Shown: one piece after another, positions 50,834-62,895 of the stretch | How positions within the stretch are numbered: position 1 is the stretch's first letter | Layout: every line of letters starts with the position of its first letter | NCBI RefSeq assembly: GCF_025766255.1 | Contig: NW_026516734.1 | Coordinates: 178,327 to 242,326, forward strand | Origin: Zychaea mexicana | Taxonomy: Eukaryota > Mucoromycota > Mucoromycetes > Mucorales > Lichtheimiaceae | Direction: 5' to 3' | Length of the DNA: 64,000 nt | The notes under the pieces: model-generated | What the model saw: the letters and a program-made list of their open reading frames with translations, nothing else | What the model was told of the DNA's origin: nothing | Database searches by the model: none | Program-made: the position numbers and the translations under genes

Positions 50834-51990
50834 CTACATTGTCCTCAACAACATTTCAGCTTGCTCTAAACTATATCTTTCAAAGGTTCTCAAATACCAA
50901 GGTACCGTGCAGGTAGTAGTAGAATTGGGCATGCTGCAAAACCAGACGCAAGTCATTTGTCCGCTTTTACCATCATGCTCATTCATATGCTGTGCCATAG
51001 ACGCAATCACAAAAAGGGTTTGGCTCGTTCTCAGATAAGCGAAAGCATCACCGTCCGCGCGATCGAGAAAGCGACAGTCAGTCCAATAGGCAATTCGTGT
51101 TGAGGTTTTCCAAACAATCGATCGAATAGAGTGGCTTTGATGGAATCACAAGATGCTCAATAAGCAATGTCGCCGCGTAAGGCAGCGTGCAGTACAGTAC
51201 GTTTGGAATAGTAGTGAATGTTTGGGAGGAGAAATATGTTTGGCACAAGCAACTTGCGGTCATGGCAATGATAGCTGAGTCGGCAGTGTTGCGAATGCCC
51301 AGATCAGAAACTTGTAATATCATAGACCAGACATCATGACTTAATTGCCAGTGACGCATCGTTATCTTGCAAGCAATTATTTAGACAGAGTTTACCAGAG
51401 CCTGCCACATAACTGACTCAAGGATTGAGCTGGAAAGTCCGGCCCCCTTCAACTTGGATCTTGATATGGCTTGTGCAAGTTGAAGGCTAAATGTTTCCAG
51501 GAGGAGGATAACATGACTACGAACTGCCCCCCCCAAATAAGTCAACAGTGACGTTACGTAGCCGTTTGAATGTTGCTTGTAAATGCAAGTACAGTAGAGC
51601 TCACATGATGATATATGGAACTTTTTCTCATCTGCTCTATTTGTTACTGTCGAGGATAATACAATAAACAGCATGACAATAAAATGCTACTTTATAGAAG
51701 CTTCGATATCCAAAACTCATTTGTTTCGATGTGAGATCTGCAGCATACTGGACCCATATAGGATTAGTACATGATAAGTGGGATCTTGTAATACATAGCC
51801 TAGTGAAATCATAATATCGACGTGTTTTTTTTTCCAAAGCGTGACACTCCAACATAATTGCCGTCTCGTCCCTCCGTCTTTGCAGCTGCTTCGAGTGCCT
51901 GCACTGACTTGCGACCCAACGCCATTGCACCGAGCTTGTGAGAGACCTGGAAATCGACCGAGTATATCCACACTACTATCATCTTTACAT
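50834..51990 (-). pseudogene. Probable broken gene on the minus strand, family unknown
   Basis: Several minus-strand frames have protein-like composition but do not join. At 51810-51955 one reads VSHKLGAMALGRKSVQALEA and RDGNYVGVSRFGKKN before a TGA. At 51381-51674 and 51078-51359 two frames are open (for example LQLAQAISRSKLKGAGLSSS). At 50834 to about 51145 a frame of ~105 codons without an early ATG reads ADGDAFAYLRTSQTLFVIAS and ends LRTFERYSLEQAEMLLRTM. Around 51100-51250 two frames are simultaneously plausible. Together this looks like a gene eroded by indels, or a gene whose introns I failed to place. No family is recognised. Confidence 0.35.
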
Positions 51991-53110
51991 GAAACTACTG
52001 TAAACGCATAGATTCGATCGGGGCTTCCTTATCATCATTCCCTACCTTTGATACTTTCTCCAGAATATTGATATCGAATTAGCGTCGAGCAAATCAAATC
52101 CAAAGTAACTTCACTAGATTGCATGAAGAATCTCAGTAGTATAGCTCCATGTAATTTCAAGGCTTCAACATCTCACAGAAAATTGTACGGACCTCACCAC
52201 ATTTCTGAATGTCTTTTGAAAACCGGATTGTCCGATGCGGTTGTGGTGTACTGTACATAGTTTGAAATAAAGCAGTACCGTCAGCGATCATGGCAAGACA
52301 AGGGAAGGGATTAAATTGAATTGGCTTTTACTTCAAAACTAATAAATAAAAGTTAAGCACATCAAATTTTGACACATCATTAGCACAAAACAACTCGGCT
52401 TAATACAAACTTGACAAATTTGGCAACTTTGACGCCGGTGAAAGCTATTGGAGATAAGAGGTATTATTAACGTGTTGGGATAGCTTGGTATAACCATAAG
52501 CAGTGATGGTACATTTCATATTCAATCTCTCTATGAGTATTACTAGTATACGTGTATCAGTAAGCAGTAATGTTGAGAGACAGTAGCATGAGAGATTGGT
52601 GGCAAGACCCAACAAGTTGGATGATGTAACTTCCCTAATGAGCTTATGTACTGGGCCTTTTATACTGCAAAGAAATCAAGGCAAACATCATTTAGTTTGG
52701 GTTGGCGATCTGGTTCGTGTATATGTGAATATGGGGATGGTCTGTTTGCTTTGCGATACGGTTTTTTATTTTGCCACCAGCAATTTGCAATCATTGCTGG
52801 TATAGTCGTGAAGGTAAACCAGCTGTATTGTTTTTGAGAGCACACATGCGAATGCACAGCCTACGGTTTTCTCGACGACTCAAGCACAAAAAGGCTCATT
52901 TGCAACTACATAACTGCTCCAGAGAAAGCACCAACAAGTACCAAGCGCAATGGCAGTAGGAAGATGTAAAAATAAAGATCGCGTTTATTACAATCGTCAC
53001 TCGATCTGCCCAATAGTTACAATTACATTATTTAAGAAAGTACAATAAGAAACCAAGTTTATTTGATGTTGCCTGACAAGTCGACCGACTTTTATGAATC
53101 CTTCGTTCCT
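51991..53110. other. Intergenic region, no gene seen
   Basis: About 1.1 kb. A plus-strand frame at 52596-52837 is open but lacks domain or splice context. Nothing else is supported. Confidence 0.45.
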
Positions 53111-53111
53111 C

Positions 53112-53642
53112 AAGGGAGGTTGCCCTCCCTTGTTCCCCGCAAGCCTCAGTTCCCGGCAGAACCTACTCCTCCCTTTCTTGTCCGCAAGCCTCAGTTCCCG
53201 ACAGAACCTACTCCTCCACAGTTCCTACAAATAAAAGAAATATGATAGCACAAAGGTCTGTCAGCGGCGAACATATACGTACCTCCACAAGGGAGGTTGC
53301 CCTCCCTTGTTTTCCGCAAGCCTCAGTTCCCGTCGGAACCTACTCCTCCCTTTCTTGTCCGCAAGCCTCAGTTCCCGACAGAACCTACTCCTCCACAGTT
53401 CCTACAAATAAAAGAAATATGATAGCACAAAGGTCTGTCAGCGGCGAACATATACGTACCTCCACAAGGGAGGTTGCCCTCCCTTGTTTTCCGCAAGCCT
53501 CAGTTCCCGTCGGAACCTACACCTCTCCCTTTCTTGTCCACAAGCCTCAGTTCCCGACAGAACCTACTCCTCCACAGTTCCTACAAATAAAAGAAATATG
53601 ATAGCACAAAGGTCTGTCAGCGGCGAACATATACGTACCTCT
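53112..53642 (+). repeat. 177-bp tandem repeat, three copies
   Basis: Three direct head-to-tail copies begin at 53112, 53289 and 53466 (period 177 bp), starting aagggaggttgccctccc. Copies 1 and 2 differ at a few bases; copy 3 has a 2-bp gain (acctctccct). Each unit contains two ~42-bp subrepeats built on gcaagcctcagttcccg. 177 is 59 codons, so the same proline-rich reading (RKPQFP..EPTPP twice, then FLQIKEI and stop) recurs in every unit. The stop ends each copy, so this is not one long repeat protein. Confidence 0.92.
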
Positions 53643-56470
53643 TTGCACACACTCTCGCTTTCAGTTTTTGAGGAAGATAAAAAACCAAGATGAAACAAAG
53701 AACTTTGCAAATGTACAAAAGATGAGCAAGAGCCAGTCGTGCACGACTAGCTCCCTTCAACTATGCACACCCACAGGGACACTCGAGCGGGATGAAAAAT
53801 AAAAGAAAGGTAAAAAGTGATAATGAAAGAAACACTGCAAATATACAAAGATGAATATGAAGACTAAAGAAAAGAATAAAGGGCAAAACGCGCAGTCGAT
53901 TCTTTTTTTTCATGAGCCCGATAAACAAAATGACGGAGCTTAGAAATTTTGTTGTCACTACTGCCCTAAGGAGCCAGTGAACTGCAGCAATGTGAAGAAG
54001 TGCCTTGATCATAATTATCGTTGTAGTCTGACGACTGTCATGCTAGTGTCTTTTTCTTATGGTGCGTATATGTTTGTTTCACTATGCGGCTCCGCTTGCC
54101 GTGCTCCGCTCTGATCCAACAATTGTCGGCGACGGGTCTGTGCGCTTTAATGGAACAAAGAACCGGCGATATAAAAAGAGTATGAAACCTGGGGATCATG
54201 ATGATTTTTTATATGTGAAGCGTACCCAGCAATACTATTGATACTCGATATGACCTTCTTTTCTTAGCTGACGATCAAGAAACGGCCGCTGCCAATTTCA
54301 TCAGCGCAATTTATAACGGTTTGACAATCTCTTTTATGAAACGTGGGGATCGTGATGATTTTTATAAGTGAAGCTTACCACCTATTCAAGAAGATGCTTG
54401 GACTTTGGAGGACCATGCTGCCATGTCCAGTGACGATAACCCTGTCGCCACTACTGAAGGAGAAAACAACAACAATTATTATACCTCGCCAACAATGCAG
54501 CAACAGCATCATCCATAACGTGTCCATCGCAATAACACGAGCCAAATTTAATTTTATAGACAAAGTTTTTTAATGCAATGATTTTTCATTTTGTAACAAT
54601 AGTTTTATCATGTAGAAACAGGCCCTTCTGTTTTTTTTAAAAATTTCGGCATACTTCACCGGTTTACATAAATACACATATATATTCTTTTGATGCTTCT
54701 CGCCAATCAATAAAAATTACAGTCATAAGTTTTGTTTAGTAAAAAAGGTAGATACAATTTCGAAGCTGAAACTAACGCAATATGTACAATATCACGGATT
54801 GCACCTGTTAAAGTTCCCTCTTCCATAGTTGCTGATGAGGATTTTTAACGCGTATATAATAGAAGCAATTGTTGCAAAAGACGACACGACTGCGTTTGCA
54901 TCACGTTTAATACTAATGAAAAATGAAATACATGATACGTATATAATATGGTGAAACATATAAATGTATAGGAATAGCAATAGAAAAAACGGCGTATACC
55001 ATGAAACTGGGCAGTGTTTCTTCTGTCAGGCGCACGCGTCCTTTTTCGGGTGGCCTTCTGCTTTCGTCTTAATGACGGCATCTTTTTAAATGATTGGTAA
55101 AAAGAAAAGATGTGTAGGACGTAGGCGATAGACGAGTATATATACGTACAGGAGTTGTTTACTCATTCTTGTTTCACGTACGTGAGTTGTTTCAAATTTC
55201 TGCCGGCCCAGCTGAATTGTTAAAATAGGTATTTTGAAACACGTTGGACTGTATAGTTGCTTTTTGGGGACGTTATAACAGAGTAAAAAAATTGACGGGT
55301 TATAAGGCGAACGCACCATATCCTACACTTCTGCATTCACCCTTTGTCTCGCACAAAGGAGCCCTCCTTAACCGATGCTATACCATTAAGGGCTCGCCCC
55401 ACATTATGCAAGCTGGCTCTACAAGAACTCAGTCAAGAAGGATTGGACATTGGAACAGTGAGCTGGAAAGTGTGAGTGTACGCCTTAAGAGAGCGAGTAA
55501 TCATACTTTGCCTAATTGGCGATCACTTTCTTTTTCATCTCGGCTGTTTTCTTTATCGCGCTCTGTCCGATACATGCTCTCAGTAACAGAATAATTGTAG
55601 ATACTCTGGCCGAAGGGCTCTCGGAGGAGAATTAGGAAGAGGACTAGATAGTACTGTTACGGTGAATTTGGGGTATTCAAGGTAGTTGCGTAACGGTTTA
55701 TGTGTATGTTTTGTAGTGAGCACCAGTAATAATATCGTTTATTACAGACGGGTTGTGAAGTGATATGAGTGTAGAGTAAGGTGAAAATGTGTATGGGTTA
55801 TGTCCAATTTGTAAATAGTAGTGAGCTGAGGTCTTGATTAAGCTCAGTGTGTAGAAATAAGGATCAGGGATGTTACGTCTGTCCAAGTAAATGAGAAATA
55901 AGAGCAGGAATGTTACGTCTGGTCTTAATAAAAGAGTTTGTTTAGCTTCAGTTATGAGCAATAAACAATATGTAAGATAAAACAAGCCGTGTTTAGGTCT
56001 TGAGTGACTGAAAACAACACTTGAAAAGTTAAGTCAAAAGTGGGAGGTAGAAATTCAATGTCTTTATTCAAGTAAAAATGATATCTTTCTGGTTATTAAA
56101 TAATGTCCAAGATAATTCATGCTGCGGTTGCTGCGCAACGCCAATGCTGCGGTAACTTGCTGTTACTGCGGATGCTGCGGTAATGCTCTTATTCAACAAG
56201 CTGTTCATCGAACCTTTACAAGGTAAAGGGTTCGTTCTAATTATAGTTATTCCTTTTGATAATTTGGGGGTGCAAGAGAGTTGTAGAGTTGCTGCGGTAG
56301 TTATGTATTGTATTCTAATTGCCGCTTGGTGTGTGGTTCTTTTGTATGTTTGGTTTATTTGTTATGGGTGGTTCTCGGGGTAACAGTACCATCAAGAGTA
56401 TTAGGGGCTTGGCTATGGTTGTTTTGTCGAAGGATTGATGCTCATGATGGCCATGATATCATCATAACTC
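53643..56470. other. Gene-poor region with small duplications
   Basis: About 2.8 kb without a supported gene. A ~45-bp segment (atgaaacctggggatcatgatg) near 54181 recurs, diverged, near 54336. A ~40-bp near-tandem pair (agaaataag...atgttacgtctg) lies at 55853-55930. A cluster of gctgcgg motifs lies at 56121-56184, with one more at 56290. The frame at 55244-55594 has no recognisable domain. Confidence 0.4.
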
Positions 56471-56479
56471 AGTTTTACA

Positions 56480-56703
56480 AAGCGTGTATGGCCTCTACTC
56501 CTTTGTTGATTGTCTGTACCTGGCGCTTTTGTTCGTTCATTTTCATGGCAGGCTCAAATCAGTACATTTTCATTTTTTGCTTCGCCAACTTTTGTGCCGG
56601 ATAAAGCATATACTACTGCTGCCTTTGAAATCATACGTCTGATGCAGGTGAAAGGCTTTGGGTCATTTTTTTCTAAAATTGATGCAGAGAACGCCTTTAT
56701 ATA
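56480..56703 (+). mobile_element. Possible LINE reverse transcriptase fragment
   Basis: A plus-strand frame contains FVPDKAYTTAAFEIIRLMQV followed by KGFGSFFSKIDAENAFI and a stop. This resembles the non-LTR RT block in which a Q..F.P.R stretch is followed by a helix and the catalytic-Asp motif (..F..KID.EKAFD.V). Only this short part is visible and the frame is interrupted right after it. Tentative. Confidence 0.38.
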
Positions 56704-57233
56704 GTCAGTGTGGTGTATCTTTGTGTAGCGAAGCGAGAAACCTGATTGCCATGACAACCCAAAAAGAGTTGATGCTGGGCATTGTCGGAGCACTGCCTCT
56801 GTCGTAGATTGACGGTGTCTTAGGGCTCTGGGTGCGACAGCTGTGATAAAGGGCGGCGGAGACGGTCGTCCCAGGAAGAGGGGTGGTGCAATAGAAGTTT
56901 GATACTTTATCTACCCTGTAACAGCTGATTGTACAACCTGGTCGTTATCCTTATTATAGATGCGTTAACGTAATGAATCTGCCACTTTGGTACAGATAAG
57001 CATTGGCATGCGGACTTCTACTCGACTCCATTATCTGGCGTCAAATTATACCCTTGCTATCTTGGTTTTCTGTTACACTGTAGTTTTCGCTGCGAGCTAG
57101 CGTGTGAAGTGTGTAGTCACTGCGGCCATTATATTTTGGGCAAAGTCTATTTAAACATCCAAGACCTTTCGAAGCTCCTGTTCTTCTTTTTCTTCTTCAC
57201 CGTTGCAACCCCGCTCAAAGTAACAAACGAAAA
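56704..57233. promoter_or_regulatory. Upstream region of the deaminase gene
   Basis: About 530 bp. The last ~60 bases are C/T-rich (ttcttctttttcttcttcaccg) leading into the ATG at 57234. No gene is seen. Confidence 0.4.
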
Positions 57234-57813
57234 ATGTCTGCGCCTGCCAGTCACGAACAGATGGTAAAGTACCTCCGGGACACTATTCAAATCGCCAAGC
57301 GAGCATGCTCTCTCAACCATCATCCATTCGGCAGTATCTTGGTGGATGAAAACGGTACCGTACTACTGCAACACGGAAACTTTGGTCCAGTAAATCATGC
57401 AGAAAGCGAGTTAGCTAGAATTGCTGGTACGTATACAATGTTTTAGCATGGAAAACACAGGATTATTTTTTCATGCACCACGTTACAAGAAAGAAATTAA
57501 TACACGCTTTACAGCTTTCAACTTTTCTCCCGAGACTTTGTCAAAGTGCACCCTTTACACTAGCGTCGAGCCTTGTGCGATGTGTGCCGGTGCTTGTTAC
57601 TGGGCTAGTATTGGTACCGTTGTCTACGCAATGCCTGAAGCAAAACTGGCTGAAGTGACCACCGCCGCCGGCAGCAAAGAAAACCCTACGTTATCCTTAC
57701 CTTGTCGAGAGGTCTTTGCTCGTGGCTCAAGGAAGGTCAATGTCATCGGCCCTTTCCCAGAGCTATATGAAGAAGTGATGGAGGACCATCGCAATTTCTG
57801 GGAGTCACATTAA
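57234..57813 (+). CDS. Nucleoside/nucleobase deaminase (CDA superfamily, GuaD/TadA-like)
   Basis: Two exons (57234-57426, 57515-57813) give about 163 residues, typical for the family. Zinc ligands are in place: HAESELARIA supplies His and the catalytic Glu (HAE), and VEPCAMCAGAC supplies the PCxxC cysteines. Around them are IAKRACSLNHHPFGSILVDE and YWASIGTVVYAMPEAKLAEV. The PFG and ACYWA/IG context resembles guanine deaminase (GuaD) and other purine/pyrimidine deaminases more than tRNA A34 deaminases, but substrate cannot be fixed by eye. An N-terminal Met after a C/T-rich leader was taken as start. The gene appears intact, unlike its downstream neighbours. Confidence 0.88.
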
Positions 57814-57959
57814 TATCCATATTTATATAATAAAATGTTTCTTGATGTGTATACAGCAAAGTGACATTAGTGTACATTATGAAAGGACTAGCGACACACC
57901 GGTGTGTTCCAACTATGGGCCAATCAATAGCACCAGGGAGGGCCATGCAAAATTTTTGT

Positions 57960-58107
57960 CATAGCATTATTTCCGCGAAGTGATGATACACACCAGGACC
58001 ACAGCGAGGGGAGACAGACAGCCGGAGTCGAACCGACGACCACTCACCCTCCTTGACAGAGTCAATTAGGGCCTGCGCCCCTTTGGTGGGAAAGTGCGCT
58101 AATTGAC
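57960..58107 (-). other. tRNA-like T-arm with upstream perfect inverted repeat
   Basis: On the minus strand, 58037-58021 reads gtcggttcgactccggc, a canonical T-arm (five-pair stem including one T-G pair, loop TTCGACT). The 7 bases that follow do not pair with any suitable 5' acceptor strand nearby, and no clear D-arm is found, so this is not a normal tRNA gene. Between it and the next gene, gtcaattag (58061) and ctaattgac (58107) form a 9-bp perfect inverted repeat around a 29-bp loop. It could be a tRNA-derived relic or SINE end. Confidence 0.35.
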
Positions 58108-58176
58108 CTTCCGCTTCTCCCAACAGCTCTCTTCCCAGTTGCATCACTCACGTACACACACACACGACAATACACC

Positions 58177-59379
<1,203 letters not shown>

Positions 59380-59761
59380 ATTGATACCTATTTATTATAA
59401 TGATAATATCCATTCTACATAATGGATTGTATAGCGGAAAAAAAACATATTCGGTAGCGTTTGTGCAGACTGGTATTCGTTTATCAAAAATTCCTTTCAA
59501 GACTTAAAAATCCAAAAAACATTTGATCTATTTTTTTTGTGCCAAAGCAGAGGCCATCATTTGTTAAGTATCTGTACTTTTTTCTTAGTTGATCACGGTG
59601 CTGCATGAAACTGTCAAGAAGCTTTTTTTAATTAGTTCAAGTTGCACAATTCATGCAGAATCTAAGGGAAACGGTAAGTTTTCTAATTTCAGGGTGAGTG
59701 TATAAAAGCTCACTTGTTGTTGGCTACTATTCCGTGCTCATTATCTTTAAATATCAAAGAA

Positions 59762-61473
59762 ATGTCCAAGTTTTTGAATGAGCCTACGCAGCTGGCCAGA
59801 AAAGCCGCCGTCGTTTTATACCAGAACCGTATGGAGCAGGAGTTGGAGATAGCAATCGATACCATTAATAAGTTTCTACGAACAGGATCAGGAGGACAGA
59901 ACCGAGATCCAAGAATTGTCCGAAGGTAAGTAGCCCCAACTTTTAGAGAAATATACATTTTATTGTTTCGTGCAACCGTTCTTAAACTCACTATTCCAAA
60001 TTGTTCCCTCTTTCCTTCTATATATGACATGATATGTAACAGACGTATGAATTTCTTGAGGTTTTGGGGCACGCTTATCAGGGATTATCGATTGACGATC
60101 ACGACGCGAATTCACTCTATGTATGAGTACAAAGAGCTCATTTGGAAATGGGAAGATATCTATGACGATTGCGTCTCCTTGGCCAATACTCATATTGAAG
60201 CAGAAGAAGGCCACCACCCCTTGTTGATTCGTGTACTTGCCGACGAAATGGGCGTCAAACGTTAGTAGTATTATCTTTATATTGTGGTTAGAATAACTGT
60301 GTTATGGTTGACCTATATGTCCTCTTACTGACATATGCTAACTCTAATAGCAAGCCAAATTCGCGATTTCGAATTGGTTCTGTATGATACTCAGGTAAAA
60401 AAAACAGCTAGACAGTAGAGCGAGAGAGAACAGTAATTGATGTTTTGCTGATAACTTTGGATATAAATATACAGGTTTCAACAATTGGTGGCGTATGCAA
60501 CGAGTTCATTTTCTCACCTCGTCTTGACAACCAAAAAATGAGCTACTGCGCTATCCGAGCATTGCTGCAATCTTAGAACATTGAGAACGATACCAACGTC
60601 CGTGTGACCGTTTGCTTTGACAATGACAAGATTGGCAGCACCACCGCCCACGGTGCTGACTCGAATCCTTTGCCAACCACCTTGCAGCGCTTGGCCAACA
60701 CTGAACTGTTATCTGGCGCAAAAGTATCGCCCACTGCCTTTGAAGAGGCCATGCACAAGAGTATCCTCATCAGTGCAGATATGGTACATGCCATTCATCC
60801 CAACTACCCCGAAAAACACGAAGAAAACCACCGACCACACATGCACAAGGGTACTGTTATTAAGATCAACGCAAACCAGGTAACTATGCTCATAGAACTG
60901 TGAAAATGGCTCGCACAAGAGATGTCAGCAATACAATAGAGATATGCTACGACTGCAGTCACCAGTTTGGTTTCGAAAGAGCTGGCAAAGAAGCATGTGA
61001 TCCCAATTCAGGTAGGTTTTTGTCTTTGCGTTGGCTACTGTGGCCAAAGTGATACCAGGAGCTGATAAATATATTGGTTTAAAAGGAATTTGTTGTTCGT
61101 AATGATAGCCCTTGTGGCTCGACAATCGGCCCAATGCTTAGTGCAAAGCTTGGACTTCGCACAGTTGGTAAGTCAGACAATCAATGGGTTGGATATACGT
61201 ATCTTGATATTGACTATGCTTTTGCTGGTTGTCGCGGTTCGATAGATGTGGGTAACCCTCAACTCAGCATGCATTCGATCCGTGAAGTCGGTGGTACCGA
61301 CGATGTCAAGCACGGAATCGATCTGTTGCAGGTATTGCCTTCTTTTTGTTTTGCTCGATGTTATCAAATAGATTTAAAGATCTCGGATTCAAGAGCTAAT
61401 TCGTCGATAATATTCCATCCAGGTCTTCTTTGAGGAATTTGCTGAATTGGAAGCTCGCATTGTTGTGGATTAA
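59762..61473 (+). pseudogene. Chimeric M18 aspartyl aminopeptidase relic with a novel N-terminus
   Basis: Eight exons splice cleanly: 59762-59925, 60043-60260, 60351-60394, 60475-60879, 60940-61011, 61086-61167, 61246-61331, 61423-61473. From exon 2 end onward the product follows DNPEP: HHPLLIRVLADEMGVKPSQI, NEFIFSPRLDNQKMSYCAIR, PTAFEEAMHKSILISADMVH, HPNYPEKHEENHRPHMHKGT, VRNDSPCGSTIGPMLSAKLG and NPQLSMHSIREVGG. But the N-terminal catalytic half is absent and replaced by ~110 residues of unknown origin (MSKFLNEPTQLARKAAVVLY, FLRFWGTLIRDYRLTI). A TAG at about 60574 interrupts exon 4. The catalytic EEIGS motif reads DKIGS. It cannot be an active peptidase as it stands. Confidence 0.82.
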
Positions 61474-61727
61474 AGGTTGTATTATGATATGAATAACCGG
61501 TTCGGTGGTAGTGGGTAATAGAAATAACAATGTGAGTTTGGATAAGGAGCTCTATTCAATCCCTTCGTTCCTACACATTATAATTGAGCGAAATAACAAA
61601 TCACGATTTTTTGAAGATATATTGGCAATAGTTAAGCTCATTGCGTACAATGATATGATATAATTTGGTCGATGCGTGCCCATTGAGCAGGTATACAAGC
61701 GAGTAATATGATAGTTCACCATGCATA

Positions 61728-62753
61728 TCAGTTGATCCACTTTTTGGTTCTTAACAGTTTCCCAAAGCGCTGAAGATCATCCAATAGTAATTGATCTGTC
61801 TCCAAGGCCGGAAAGTGGCCTCCCTACAGAAAACACACGATCCAGTCGTCAGGATTCCATATATGTATAATGAATGAAGTATAAGAAAAAGCACAAGTTG
61901 TTACCACATCAGGTTCATTATACTGTTGCAAGTTTACACTCGTTTCCACCTAGTCTCTGGGAAACTGTGTTTTAGCACATGAAAAGAATTGACCCATTAG
62001 CACAAAGATCGTGGTGCATTTGGGAATGATTTAATACTAATAGCTATATGTACCTTTGCAAGCTCAGCAGGAAATTGAATGATCGCAGTAGGGATATTGA
62101 CGCGACCCATGCAAGTTGACATGGTCTCATCCTCGTGGAAGGCCTCATAGTATACACGTATGGATGAAGACATGGAATTTGTCAGCCAATAAATGGTCAC
62201 CATCGTCAAGAATTCATCAACAGAAATGGTATCTGGTAACGACTCGGTGTCATGTATACCGCCATGATCAGTCCAATTATGGAACTTTTCAAGCATTCAT
62301 GCTATGTTAGCAAAATGAGTTTGGGGGTGACAAGTTAGAATATGCAGTTTTACAACAATAACCAACAGCGGTAGTATAATACAGATTTTAACATACCCAA
62401 GAGACCTACAGGGCTATCAGCTAGGCCATACGCTAATGAATAAGGACGGGTGCCATGGATAGCACGGTAACCTGATTCAGGATCGCTTTGCACACCGGCA
62501 AATGCCAGTTCTTCGGCTTCAAACCCATTGCCATATACGGCTTCGATGCCCAATATTATGCTTGCATAATACTTAATTACGTGAAGCGGGTGCGTCCATA
62601 AAAGCGATAGCGTGTTTGTTGGTGAGGGTGGTAAACAAAGCGGCATAACGCTATGGAATTCCTTGCAGCGGTCCGAGCAGTTTCTAGCCATCCAGTTGCC
62701 AATGTTAGATCCCCAGTCAGACCCGACAGCACTTTTGAAATCTTAGCGTGCAA
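61728..62753 (-). pseudogene. Epoxide hydrolase, 5'-truncated with two nonsense codons
   Basis: Minus-strand relic of a microsomal-type epoxide hydrolase. The 5' exon begins at about 62753 inside the nucleophile elbow region (AVGSDWGSNIGNWMARNCSD), continuing GFEAEELAFAGVQSDPESGY and PYSLAYGLADSPVGLLG. After an intron the expected AWML is A-TGA-ML (Trp to stop, ~62297). Then FHNWTDHGGIHDTESLPDTI, EFLTMVTIYWLTNSMSSSIR and FPAELAK follow. In the next exon a second Trp is TAG (~61952) before VNLQQYNEPDV. The last exon has GGHFPALETDQLLLDDLQRF and stops at 61728. The first part of the protein (N-terminal EHN domain) is missing, cut off close to the neighbouring esterase gene. Confidence 0.8.
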
Positions 62754-62895
62754 ATTAGATAGGATGACGGTATGTAGTTATTCTCCCTGCTGTCGTATTC
62801 TAGTGAGTTCATACATTCTTATTGACCTTCAATATCCTCTTCTCTGGGAGGTTTAACAATACTAAACCTGTTTCTTTTTGACATCAATTCAAAAG

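Noticed and set aside
53112..53642. Tandem repeat considered as a CRISPR array
   Set aside because: Units are 177 bp, fully repeated with no unique spacers, and the genome is eukaryotic.
55244..55594. 116-codon frame considered as a DIRS recombinase end
   Set aside because: A weak resemblance in one alternative frame (LRARPTLCKLALQE) was not supported by the expected recombinase R..H..R..Y layout.
58010..58130. Complete tRNA gene on the minus strand
   Set aside because: Only the T-arm is convincing; no matching acceptor stem or D-arm could be folded.
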